NCBI RefSeq assembly: GCF_041154505.1
Contig: NZ_AP028672.1
Location: 5,642,165 to 5,706,164 of the forward strand
Length of the DNA stretch: 64,000 nucleotides
Direction of reading: 5' to 3'
Origin: Acidovorax sp. A79
Lineage (GTDB): Bacteria > Pseudomonadota > Gammaproteobacteria > Burkholderiales > Burkholderiaceae_C
Position 1 is the stretch's first letter. Each line of letters starts with the position of its first letter. Positions 56,935 through 64,000 of the stretch are shown here, piece after piece. Under the pieces are notes generated by a model, which saw only the letters and a list, made by a program, of their open reading frames with translations, was not told the DNA's origin and searched no databases. Position numbers and translations under genes: made by a program.

Positions 56935-57060
56935 CCCCCTGCGCGGCTGCGCCGCTTCCCCCTTCTCTCATCGCTGCGTGATGGGAAGGGGGATGCCACC
57001 AGAGTGCAGCGGGGCGGCCCTTGCACGGTGGCCGCTGGTGCGGGCCGCGCCAGTTGCAAG
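56935..57060 (+). repeat. Dispersed intergenic repeat, long family, copy E
   Basis: CCCCCTGCGCGGCTGCGCCG, CTTCCCCCTTCTC, GGAAGGGGGATGCC, GCGGGGCGGCCCTTGCACGG and GGGCCGCGCCAGTTGCAAGG, matching copies A and C block for block. It lies between the antiporter and reductase genes. Confidence 0.78.
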
Positions 57061-57099
57061 GCACGGCAACCGTATCGATACATTGGAGACTAAAGATTC

Positions 57100-58095
57100 A
57101 TGAGCAAACCCCGCATCCTGGTCGCCCGCGCCATCTTCCCCGACATCGTGGAGCGCCTGCGCGCGCACTTCGAGGTCGAGGCCAACCCGGACGACGTGAT
57201 CTGGACCCCGGCCGAGCTGGCCGCGCGCCTGGCCGACAAGGATGGCGTGCTGACCACCGGCAGCCAGCGCATCGACGCGGCCCTGCTGGCCGCCGCGCCG
57301 CGCCTGAGGATCGCGGCCAACATGGCCGTGGGCTACAACAACTTCGACGTGGGCGCCATGACGGCGGCCGGCGTGCAGGGCACCAACACGCCCGACGTGC
57401 TGACCGAAACCACCGCCGACTTCGGCTTCGCGCTGCTGATGGCCACGGCCCGGCGCATGACCGAGAGCGAGCATTACCTGCGCGCCGGCCGGTGGACCAA
57501 GTGGAGCTACGACATGTTCGCCGGCAGCGACATCCACGGCAGCACGCTGGGCATCATCGGCATGGGGCGCATCGGGCAGGGCATCGCCCGGCGTGGCGCG
57601 CACGGCTTTGGCATGAAGGTGGTCTACCACAACCGCTCGCGCCTGCCGCCCGCGCTGGAGGCCGAATGCAAGGCCAGCTACCTGGGCAAGGAAGATCTGC
57701 TGCGCACCGCGGACCATGTGGTGCTGGTGGTGCCTTACACGCCTGCCTCGCACCACACCATCGGCGCCGCCGAGCTGGCGCTCATGAAGCCCACGGCCAC
57801 GCTCATCAACATTGCGCGCGGCGGCATCGTGGACGATGCCGCGCTGGCCGCGGCGCTGCGGGAAGGCCGCATCGCGGCAGCGGGCCTCGATGTGTTCGAG
57901 GGCGAGCCCGGCGTGCACCCCGACCTGCTCACCGTGCCCAACGTGGTGCTCACGCCCCACATTGCCAGCGCCACCGTGCCCACGCGCCGTGCCATGGCCA
58001 ACCTGGCGGCCGACAACCTGATCGCCTTCCTGGGGGGGCGTGGGCCACTCACGCCGGTGAACCAGCCGGTGCCCGGCCCGCGTGGCCGGCAGTGA
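57100..58095 (+). CDS. Glyoxylate/hydroxypyruvate reductase (2-hydroxyacid dehydrogenase)
   Basis: A 331-residue NAD(P)-dependent D-2-hydroxyacid dehydrogenase. The Rossmann motif is LGIIGMGRIGQGIARRG; substrate and catalytic residues lie in NMAVGYNNFDV, NIARGGIVDDAAL (Arg), VFEGEPGVH (Glu) and LTPHIASAT (His). The NNFD and ARG features fit the GhrB/GyaR branch acting on glyoxylate and hydroxypyruvate. It starts at 57100, shortly after repeat copy E, and is followed by a short-family repeat before rmuC. Confidence 0.92.
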   Translation: MSKPRILVARAIFPDIVERLRAHFEVEANPDDVIWTPAELAARLADKDGVLTTGSQRIDAALLAAAPRLRIAANMAVGYNNFDVGAMTAAGVQGTNTPDVLTETTADFGFALLMATARRMTESEHYLRAGRWTKWSYDMFAGSDIHGSTLGIIGMGRIGQGIARRGAHGFGMKVVYHNRSRLPPALEAECKASYLGKEDLLRTADHVVLVVPYTPASHHTIGAAELALMKPTATLINIARGGIVDDAALAAALREGRIAAAGLDVFEGEPGVHPDLLTVPNVVLTPHIASATVPTRRAMANLAADNLIAFLGGRGPLTPVNQPVPGPRGRQ

Positions 58096-58106
58096 CATCG
58101 AGAATT

Positions 58107-58166
58107 TAAGCAAGAAGGGCCGCTGGCGCTTTATTCATATGCGCAAGCAGCTATCAAAAACATAGT
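58107..58166 (-). repeat. Short dispersed palindromic repeat before rmuC
   Basis: On the minus strand it reads TTTTTGATAGCTGCTTGCGC, a loop with ATATGAAT, AAAGCGCCAGCGGCCCTTCT and TGC. The ATAGCTGCTTGCGC core equals that of the copy before pheS. Confidence 0.75.
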
Positions 58167-58175
58167 ATTCCTGCC

Positions 58176-60002
58176 TTGACTACCGATACCCTCATCCTGC
58201 TGGCCGCGCTGGCTCTCGTGCTGGTTTTGCTGGTGCTGCTCATGCTGCGCCGCCCCCGCGTCGATCTGCCGCCCGAGTGGCTGGCCCGCCTGCAGGCGCT
58301 GGAACACACCGCCCAGGCCACGCAGATTGCCGTGGCCAAGAACGACGGCGCGCTGGACGGCATGGGCCAGCAGCTGCGCGGCTTCACGCACACCACGCAG
58401 GCCACGCTGGAGACCCTGCGCCACGCGGTGGACGAGCGCCTGGCCCAGGCCGTGGCCGAGTCCCGCAACGGCCGCGCTGAACTGTTGGCGGCGTTCGGCG
58501 TGTTTGAAGGGCGGCTGGAGCAGCGCCAGGCCGCGCAGGATGCGGCCCTGGCCCAGCGTTTCGATGCCTTGCAGAATGCCGTGGCCGGGCGGCTGGAAGA
58601 AAGCAGCAAGGCCCTGCTGGCCCATCTGGCGCAGGGCCAGGCCGATGCCGCCACCGCGCGCACCGAGCTGTCGGCCACCCTGGTGGGCTTTCGCACCGAA
58701 CTCACGGCCACCACGGCCGCGCTGGCGGCCGAAAGCGTCAAGTCGCGCGAGGCGATGGGCGAAAGCGCCGCGCTGTTCGAAAAGCGCATCCAGGAGCGCT
58801 TCGAGGCCCTGCAGGCGGCCACGCGCCTCACGCTCGATTCGCTCAAGGGCGACATCCAGACCCAGCTGGGCACGATGTCCAGCGCGCTCAAGGACCAGCT
58901 GGAAGCCAATGGCTTCCAGATCAGGAACCAGTTCTCGGTGCTGCAGGATGCGGTCTCGCAGCAGCTCACGGGGCTGGTGCAGGGCAGCCAGCAAAACGCG
59001 GAGCAGCTGCGCAACGCGCTCAACGAGCGGCTGGCCGCGATCCAGGCCGACAACTCCACCAAGCTCGAGGAGATGCGCCGCACGGTGGACGAAAAACTCC
59101 ACGCCACGCTGGAGCAGCGCCTGGGCGAATCCTTCAAGCTGGTGAGCGACCGGCTCGAACAGGTGCACAAGGGCCTGGGCGAAATGCAGACCCTGGCGGG
59201 CAGCGTGGGGGACTTGAAGCGTGTGATGACCAACGTGAAGTCGCGCGGCACCTGGGGCGAAATGCAGCTGGGCGCCATCATCGACAACGTGCTCACGCCC
59301 GACCAGTTCGCGCGCAACGTCAAGACCGTGCCGGGCAGCGATGAGCTGGTGGAGTTCGCCATCCGCCTGCCGGGCAAGAGCGACGAGCATCCGGTGTGGC
59401 TGCCCATCGACTCCAAGTACCCCGTGGAGCAGTACCAGCGGCTCATGGACGCGCAGGACGCGGCCGACAAGGGGCTGATCGCCTCGGCCGGCAACGCGTT
59501 CGAGGCCTCGATCAAGCTCGAAGCCAAGAAGATCTTCGCCAAGTACGTCTCGCCGCCGCACACCACGGACTTCGCCGTGCTGTACCTGCCCACCGAAGGC
59601 CTGTTCGCCGAGGTGATACGCCGCCCCGGCCTGGTCGAGGCCATCCAGAACGACTGCCGCGTGATGATCACCGGCCCCGCCAACCTGGCCGCCATGCTCA
59701 ACAGCCTGCAGATGGGCTTCAAGACACTGGCCATCGAGAAACGCTCGTCCGAGGTGTGGAGCCTGCTGGGCATGGTCAAGACCGAATTCGCCAAGTTTGG
59801 CGACGTGGTGGAGGCCACCAAGAAGTCCATCGACGCGGCGGCCAAGCGTTTCGACGAGGTGGGGGTGCGCACCCGCGCCATCCAGCGCAAGCTGCGTGAT
59901 GTGCAGGACCTGCCGGCGCCCCCCGGCGCCACCCTGCCGCTGCCCGTGGGCGGTGGCACGGCGGCGCTGCCCGGACTGGACGCGGAGGACGACCCGCTGT
60001 GA
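58176..60002 (+). CDS. rmuC: DNA recombination protein RmuC
   Basis: A 608-residue protein starting at a TTG (58176). It has an N-terminal membrane helix (LILLAALALVLVLLVLLML), a long Ala/Gln-rich coiled coil (about 30-340), and a C-terminal RmuC nuclease-like domain (about 350-560) with RGTWGEMQLGAIIDNVL, LPIDSKYPVEQYQRL and FAVLYLPTEGLFAEV. RmuC limits recombination at inverted repeats in E. coli. The downstream MFS gene starts inside its stop (GTGA), so the two are coupled. Confidence 0.94.
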   Translation: MTTDTLILLAALALVLVLLVLLMLRRPRVDLPPEWLARLQALEHTAQATQIAVAKNDGALDGMGQQLRGFTHTTQATLETLRHAVDERLAQAVAESRNGRAELLAAFGVFEGRLEQRQAAQDAALAQRFDALQNAVAGRLEESSKALLAHLAQGQADAATARTELSATLVGFRTELTATTAALAAESVKSREAMGESAALFEKRIQERFEALQAATRLTLDSLKGDIQTQLGTMSSALKDQLEANGFQIRNQFSVLQDAVSQQLTGLVQGSQQNAEQLRNALNERLAAIQADNSTKLEEMRRTVDEKLHATLEQRLGESFKLVSDRLEQVHKGLGEMQTLAGSVGDLKRVMTNVKSRGTWGEMQLGAIIDNVLTPDQFARNVKTVPGSDELVEFAIRLPGKSDEHPVWLPIDSKYPVEQYQRLMDAQDAADKGLIASAGNAFEASIKLEAKKIFAKYVSPPHTTDFAVLYLPTEGLFAEVIRRPGLVEAIQNDCRVMITGPANLAAMLNSLQMGFKTLAIEKRSSEVWSLLGMVKTEFAKFGDVVEATKKSIDAAAKRFDEVGVRTRAIQRKLRDVQDLPAPPGATLPLPVGGGTAALPGLDAEDDPL

Positions 60003-61189
60003 ACCGGGCACTGGCCCGTCTGATCGCAGGGCAGGTCTGCGTGCATGCCAGCATGGCCGGCATGCGCCTGGCCGCGCCGCTGCTGGCGCTGCGCGAAGGG
60101 TACAGCGCGGCGGCGGTGGGGCTGCTGGTGGCGCTGTTCGCGCTCACCCAGGTGTTCCTTGCCCTGCCCGCGGGCCGGTACGCGGACCGCCGCGGCCTCA
60201 AGCGCCCCGTGGGCTATTCGGTGGCCGTGGCCTGCGTGGGCGCGGGGCTGGCGGTGGTGTTTCCGACCTTTCCCGTGCTGTGTGTCTCCGCGCTGATGAC
60301 CGGTGCGGCGGCGGGCCTGGCCACCATAGCGGTGCAGCGCCACGCCGGCCGCGCGGTCCATGACGCCACCGAACTCAAGCAGGTGTTCAGCTGGCTGTCC
60401 ATCGGCCCGGCGGTGTCCAACTTCATCGGGCCTTTTTGCGCGGGCCTGGCCATCGACCACGCGGGTGGCGCGGCGGGCAGCCTGGAGGGCTACCGCGCGG
60501 CCTTCGTGCTGCTTGCGCTGCTGCCGCTGCTCAGCTGGTTGTGTGTGCGCGGCACGCAGGAACTGCCCAGCGTCGCCGCCGCCACGGGCGGCCCGCCCCA
60601 GCGGGCGTGGGACCTGCTGAACGACCCGCCGTTTCGCCGCCTGCTGATCGTGAACTGGCTGATCTCCTCATGCTGGGACGTGCACGCTTTTGCGGTGCCG
60701 CTGCTGGGGCACGAGCGTGGGCTGTCGGCCGCGGTGATCGGCACCATCTTCGGCGCGTTTGCGATCGCCGCCACGGTGATCCGCGTGCTCATGCCCTTTG
60801 TCGCCGAGCGCCTGCGCGAGCGCGGCGTGATGGCGGGGGCCATGCTGGTGACGGCGGTGCTGTTCGGGGCCTATCCGCTGCTGGACAGCGCATTCGCCAT
60901 GGGGGTGTGCTCGGTGCTGCTGGGTTTTGCGCTGGGCACCGGGCAGCCCATGGTGATGAGCCTGCTGCACCAGATCACGCCATCGCACCGCCAGGGCGAG
61001 GCGCTGGGCCTGCGGCTGATGGCCATCAATGCATCGAGCGTGCTGATGCCGCTGCTGTTCGGGTCGGCCGGCGCGGTGATCGGGGTCAGCGGCCTGTTCT
61101 GGGCCGTGGGCGCGACGGGGCTGGGTGGCGCCCGGCTGGCGTGGCGCATCGGCGGGGAGAAGCCGGAGAAAGCGCACGGGCCGCAGTAG
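59999..61189 (+). CDS. MFS transporter
   Basis: A 396-residue, twelve-segment major facilitator protein, starting at a GTG (59999) that overlaps the rmuC stop. PAGRYADRRGLKRPVGY after the second helix is the MFS loop motif; RLRERGVMAG mirrors it in the second half. Large hydrophobic segments otherwise fill the protein. The substrate is unknown. It is convergent with the LOG-family gene across a 74-base gap that has no clear terminator. Confidence 0.88.
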   Translation: MNRALARLIAGQVCVHASMAGMRLAAPLLALREGYSAAAVGLLVALFALTQVFLALPAGRYADRRGLKRPVGYSVAVACVGAGLAVVFPTFPVLCVSALMTGAAAGLATIAVQRHAGRAVHDATELKQVFSWLSIGPAVSNFIGPFCAGLAIDHAGGAAGSLEGYRAAFVLLALLPLLSWLCVRGTQELPSVAAATGGPPQRAWDLLNDPPFRRLLIVNWLISSCWDVHAFAVPLLGHERGLSAAVIGTIFGAFAIAATVIRVLMPFVAERLRERGVMAGAMLVTAVLFGAYPLLDSAFAMGVCSVLLGFALGTGQPMVMSLLHQITPSHRQGEALGLRLMAINASSVLMPLLFGSAGAVIGVSGLFWAVGATGLGGARLAWRIGGEKPEKAHGPQ

Positions 61190-61263
61190 CGTGGCGGGAG
61201 GCCACGCCCCCGCACGCGGCCGCCGGCAGGTGGTGCCGTACCGTGCCGCGACGCAGCGCGGAT

Positions 61264-62127
61264 CTACAGCTGGTAGAACGACTTGATCAGGCCCCAGGCT
61301 TCCTGCGGGTCGTCGGTGTAGTGGAACAGGCCCAGATCCTGTGCCGAGATCGTGCCCTGTTCGACCAGCACCTCGAAGTTGATCAGGCGCTTCCAGTAGT
61401 CCGTGCCGAACAGCACGATGGGCACGGGCTTGGCCTTTTTCGTCTGCACCAGCGTGAGCACCTCGAACAGCTCGTCCAGCGTGCCGAAGCCGCCCGGGAA
61501 GGCCACCAGGGCCTTGGCGCGCATCATGAAATGCATCTTGCGCAGCGCGAAGTAGTGGAACTTGAAGCTCAGGGTCGGCGAGATGAAGCGGTTGCCGCTT
61601 TGCTCATGGGGCAGGGCTATGTTCAGCCCCACGTTGAGCGCGCCCACGTCATGCGCGCCGCGGTTGGCGGCCTCCATGATGCCGGGGCCGCCACCGGTGC
61701 AGATGTAGATGCGGTCGGCGGGCGGCTGCAGCTCGCTGTGTTCCGCGACGATGCGAGCGAACTGGCGGGCCAGGTCGTAGTAGCGGGCGTTGCGCACGGC
61801 CTGGTGCGCGCGCTGCAGGCGCACTTCGTCGCCGCTGGCCTCGGCTTCGGCCAGCTGGGACGCGGCCTCGTCGGGCGCGACGAAACGGGCGCTGCCGTAG
61901 ACCACGATGGTGTTCTCGATGCCCTGCTCGATCTGGCCGAGGTCGGGCTTGAGCATCTCCAGCTGGAAGCGGATGCCGCGCGTTTCGCGGCGGAACAGGA
62001 ATTCGGGGTCTGCAAACGCGAGCCGGTAGGCGTCGGCGTGCAGCGGATTGCCGTTGGCGGCGTGGCTTTGCAGCTCCGCCCAGGCATCGGCCAGGCGGCG
62101 TTCATTCAGTTGGGTGTTGGCATCCAT
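61264..62127 (-). CDS. LOG-family nucleotide phosphoribohydrolase-like protein
   Basis: A 287-residue Rossmann-type protein of the LOG/lysine-decarboxylase-like family. IVVYGSARF, ICTGGGPGIMEAANRGA and the signature FPGGFGTLDELFEVLTLVQ (PGGxGTxxE) are all present. Family members release free base from nucleoside monophosphates (cytokinin activation or nucleotide salvage), not decarboxylate lysine. The ~70-residue N-terminal extension is typical of the longer TIGR00730-related branch. crcB lies upstream on the same strand, about 100 bases away. Confidence 0.9.
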   Translation of the reverse strand: MDANTQLNERRLADAWAELQSHAANGNPLHADAYRLAFADPEFLFRRETRGIRFQLEMLKPDLGQIEQGIENTIVVYGSARFVAPDEAASQLAEAEASGDEVRLQRAHQAVRNARYYDLARQFARIVAEHSELQPPADRIYICTGGGPGIMEAANRGAHDVGALNVGLNIALPHEQSGNRFISPTLSFKFHYFALRKMHFMMRAKALVAFPGGFGTLDELFEVLTLVQTKKAKPVPIVLFGTDYWKRLINFEVLVEQGTISAQDLGLFHYTDDPQEAWGLIKSFYQL

Positions 62128-62228
62128 GGCAGATCAGGAAAACGCGGCCGGCCGGTGCGCGAGCGCGGGTCGGCAGTGGGTTGAATGGGGGGTGGTTGGC
62201 GGCCGTTGTGCCCGATTATCACGCACGA

Positions 62229-62615
62229 TCAGGCGCGCCCTGCTAGCAAAAGAGTAGCAGTGTGGATGCCCAGCACGGTCAGCGTGAGCGAACCGAGCAG
62301 GTGCACGGAGGTGGTGCCCAGCGCGAGCAGGTAGCGCTGCTGCTGCAGCATGCCCACGACCTCGGCCGAAAAGCTGGAGAACGTGGTGAGGCCGCCGAGA
62401 AAGCCTGTGACGAGGGCCAGCCGCCACACCGGGTCCAGCTGGGGCAGGGCCTGGAACACGGCCACGCACACGCCTACCAGATAGCCCCCAACGAGGTTCG
62501 CGGCCAGCGTGCCCCAGGGCATGAGCGCTCCCACGGTGTTCAGCCACATGCCCAGCCGCCAGCGCGCCAGCGCGCCCAGACTGGCGCCGATGCAGATAGC
62601 CATGACTGCGAGCAT
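62229..62615 (-). CDS. crcB: Fluoride channel CrcB/FluC
   Basis: A 128-residue, four-helix membrane protein that exports fluoride as an antiparallel dimer. It has GGxLGALxRW-like IGASLGALARWRLGMWLN, PWGTLAANLVGGYLVGV and GFLGGLTTFSSFSAEVV, the family's conserved blocks with the pore phenylalanines. The start at 62615 (MLAVMAICIGASLGA) is chosen; upstream open residues are not membrane-like. I looked for a fluoride (crcB) riboswitch upstream and did not recognise one. Confidence 0.94.
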   Translation of the reverse strand: MLAVMAICIGASLGALARWRLGMWLNTVGALMPWGTLAANLVGGYLVGVCVAVFQALPQLDPVWRLALVTGFLGGLTTFSSFSAEVVGMLQQQRYLLALGTTSVHLLGSLTLTVLGIHTATLLLAGRA

Positions 62616-62749
62616 GGTGCGATCACTCCCCGTAAATTGGATGCGGGCGCTATTGTGGCCCACGCCGGCCGTTCACGGCCTGCGCCCCGCGGCGGGGCCG
62701 GCCTCGCCGCAGCCTTCCGGGCGCGGCGGCGTGGACCGGCTGAGGGCGG

Positions 62750-64000
62750 CTACTTCTCCACGCCCATGACCAGGTCGGGAAGGATGGTCACGATCTGCGG
62801 GAAGATCGTGATGAGTGCGATGCACACCACCAGGCACAGGAAGAAAGGAATGGCGGCGCGCGCGATGGTGTTGCTGTCCTTGCCGGTCATGTTCTGCAGC
62901 ACGAAGAGGTTGAAACCGACGGGCGGCGTGACCTCGGCGATCTCCACCAGCAGCACGATGAAGATGCCGAACCAGATCAGGTCGAAGCCGGCCTGCTGGA
63001 TCATGGGCAGCACCACGGCGCTGGTGAGCACGATCATGCTGATGCCGTCGAGCGCGGTGCCCAGCACCAGGTAGACCACCACCAGCACGCTGATGAGCGC
63101 GAACGGCGACAGGTGCATGGCGTTGACCCATTGGGCCAGCTCGCGCGGAATGCCGGTGAAGGCCATGGTCTTGGTGAGGAAGGCGGCGCCGGCCAGGATG
63201 AACATGATCATGCAGCTGGTGCGCGTGGTGCCCATCAGGCCTTCCTTGAAGTTCTGCCAGGTGAGCGAGCGGCTCCACAGCGCCAGGCCCAGCGATCCCA
63301 CCACGCCGTAGGCCGCGCACTCGGTGGCGGTGGCGTAGCCCGTGACGAGCACCGCCACGATGAACACGATGAGCACGCCCACGGGGATCAGGTTGCCCGA
63401 CTTGCGGATCTTCTCGCGCAGGGAGGAGGGCGGGTCGGCGGCGGGCACCTTGTCGGGGTTGCGCAGGCTCCACCAGCCGATGTAGCCCGAGAACAGCAGC
63501 ATCAGGAGGATGCCCGGCAGGAAGCCCGCCAGGAAGATGCGGATGATGGAGGCATCGGCGGCCACGGCGTACACCACCATGGTGATGGAGGGCGGGATCA
63601 GGATGCCCAGCGTGCCGGCCGTGGCCAGCGCGCCCAGCGCCAGCTTCTCGTCGTAGCCGCGCTTCATGAGCTCGGGCAGCGCCACCTTGCTGATGGTGGC
63701 GCAGGTGGCCGCCGACGAGCCCGAGACCGAGCCGAAGATGCCGCAGCCCAGGATGGTGGTGTGCATCAGCCGGCCGGGCACGCGGTTGAGCCAGGGGCGC
63801 AGCCCTTCGAACATCTCCTCGGAGAGCTTGGTGCGAAACAGGATCTCGCCCATCCAGATGAACAGCGGCAGCGCCGCCAGCTCCCAGCTCGCGTTGCTCT
63901 CCCAGAACGCCGAGAACAAATTCTTGGCCGGCTGCGTGGAGGTGAAGAACGCCTGCCCGACCCAGCCGCAGATCGCCAGGGTCATGGCGATCCACACCGC
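62750..64000 (-). CDS. TRAP transporter large permease subunit (DctM), partial
   Basis: At least 416 residues; the 5' end lies beyond the window. Multiple long hydrophobic segments and PLFIWMGEILFRTKLSEEMFEGL, GSVSGSSAATCATISKVALPEL and LGILIPPSITMVVYAVAADASI identify the DctM subunit of TRAP transporters, which imports organic acids using a periplasmic binding protein and sodium or proton gradients. The small permease and binding protein genes are presumably to the right. The substrate is unknown. Confidence 0.93.
   Translation of the reverse strand, partial: AVWIAMTLAICGWVGQAFFTSTQPAKNLFSAFWESNASWELAALPLFIWMGEILFRTKLSEEMFEGLRPWLNRVPGRLMHTTILGCGIFGSVSGSSAATCATISKVALPELMKRGYDEKLALGALATAGTLGILIPPSITMVVYAVAADASIIRIFLAGFLPGILLMLLFSGYIGWWSLRNPDKVPAADPPSSLREKIRKSGNLIPVGVLIVFIVAVLVTGYATATECAAYGVVGSLGLALWSRSLTWQNFKEGLMGTTRTSCMIMFILAGAAFLTKTMAFTGIPRELAQWVNAMHLSPFALISVLVVVYLVLGTALDGISMIVLTSAVVLPMIQQAGFDLIWFGIFIVLLVEIAEVTPPVGFNLFVLQNMTGKDSNTIARAAIPFFLCLVVCIALITIFPQIVTILPDLVMGVEK

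Noticed and set aside
62616..62749. Fluoride riboswitch before crcB
   Set aside because: I could not recognise the conserved crcB-motif blocks in the short upstream sequence on the minus strand. A covariance-model search would settle it.

Overview
The window reads as a high-GC betaproteobacterial chromosome of the Comamonadaceae, most like Acidovorax and relatives. This is inferred from the gene order thrS-infC-rpmI-rplT-pheS-pheT-ihfA-merR-tRNA-Pro, a Bug-type solute receptor, a phasin, and two families of short dispersed intergenic repeats of the kind I associate with that family. Nearly all of it is ordinary core genome. I see no CRISPR array, transposase or prophage structural gene.

Layout. 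1-3168 (minus): three genes of a Gtr-type glycosylation cassette (GtrB-like, GtrA-like, and a large membrane GT-C protein cut by the window edge), visibly less GC-rich than what follows. 3169-3734: the thrS leader, which contains what looks like a complete transcription attenuator with a threonine-rich leader peptide. 3735-11835: the translation operon thrS, infC (AUC start), rpmI, rplT, pheS, pheT, ihfA, then a MerR regulator and tRNA-Pro. 12081-12764: an orphan SSB-like gene and a small Arg-rich protein. 13385-21057: nitrite assimilation, with nirB, nirD, an NIT-ANTAR antiterminator (NasR type), a formate/nitrite channel behind a structured leader with a strong terminator, and a PP2C-Ser/Thr kinase fusion. 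21159-26781 (minus): tRNA-Thr and the coupled operon prfB (programmed +1 frameshift)-HAD phosphatase-pepN-fbp.

26983-36710: alpha/beta hydrolase, Tas-type aldo-keto reductase, an M20 peptidase with a Bug receptor and a divergent LysR regulator, ybaK, plsY, a degenerate HD-GYP-like protein, a periplasmic retropepsin and yajQ. 36784-46928: murB, argG, ppnP, a glycine-zipper lipoprotein-like protein, an ArsC/Spx-like protein, folC-dedD-cvpA-purF and gltX. 46994-47680: a tandemly duplicated tRNA-Ala/Glu/Asp cluster. 47869-58095: LysR and GNAT pair, an SDR with a palindromic operator, an orphan iron-type binding protein, phasin, HDAC-thioesterase, pncB-antiporter and a glyoxylate/hydroxypyruvate reductase. 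58176-64000: rmuC-MFS, a LOG-family protein, the fluoride channel gene crcB, and a TRAP large permease cut by the window edge.

The most interesting signals are regulatory RNAs rather than unknown proteins. They are the thrS attenuator (3562-3680), the terminator-bearing leader between nasR and the nitrite channel gene (18101-18280), a three-hairpin array between infC and rpmI, and a hairpin just before gltX. All structure calls were made by eye from base complementarity. No folding, alignment or database search was run.
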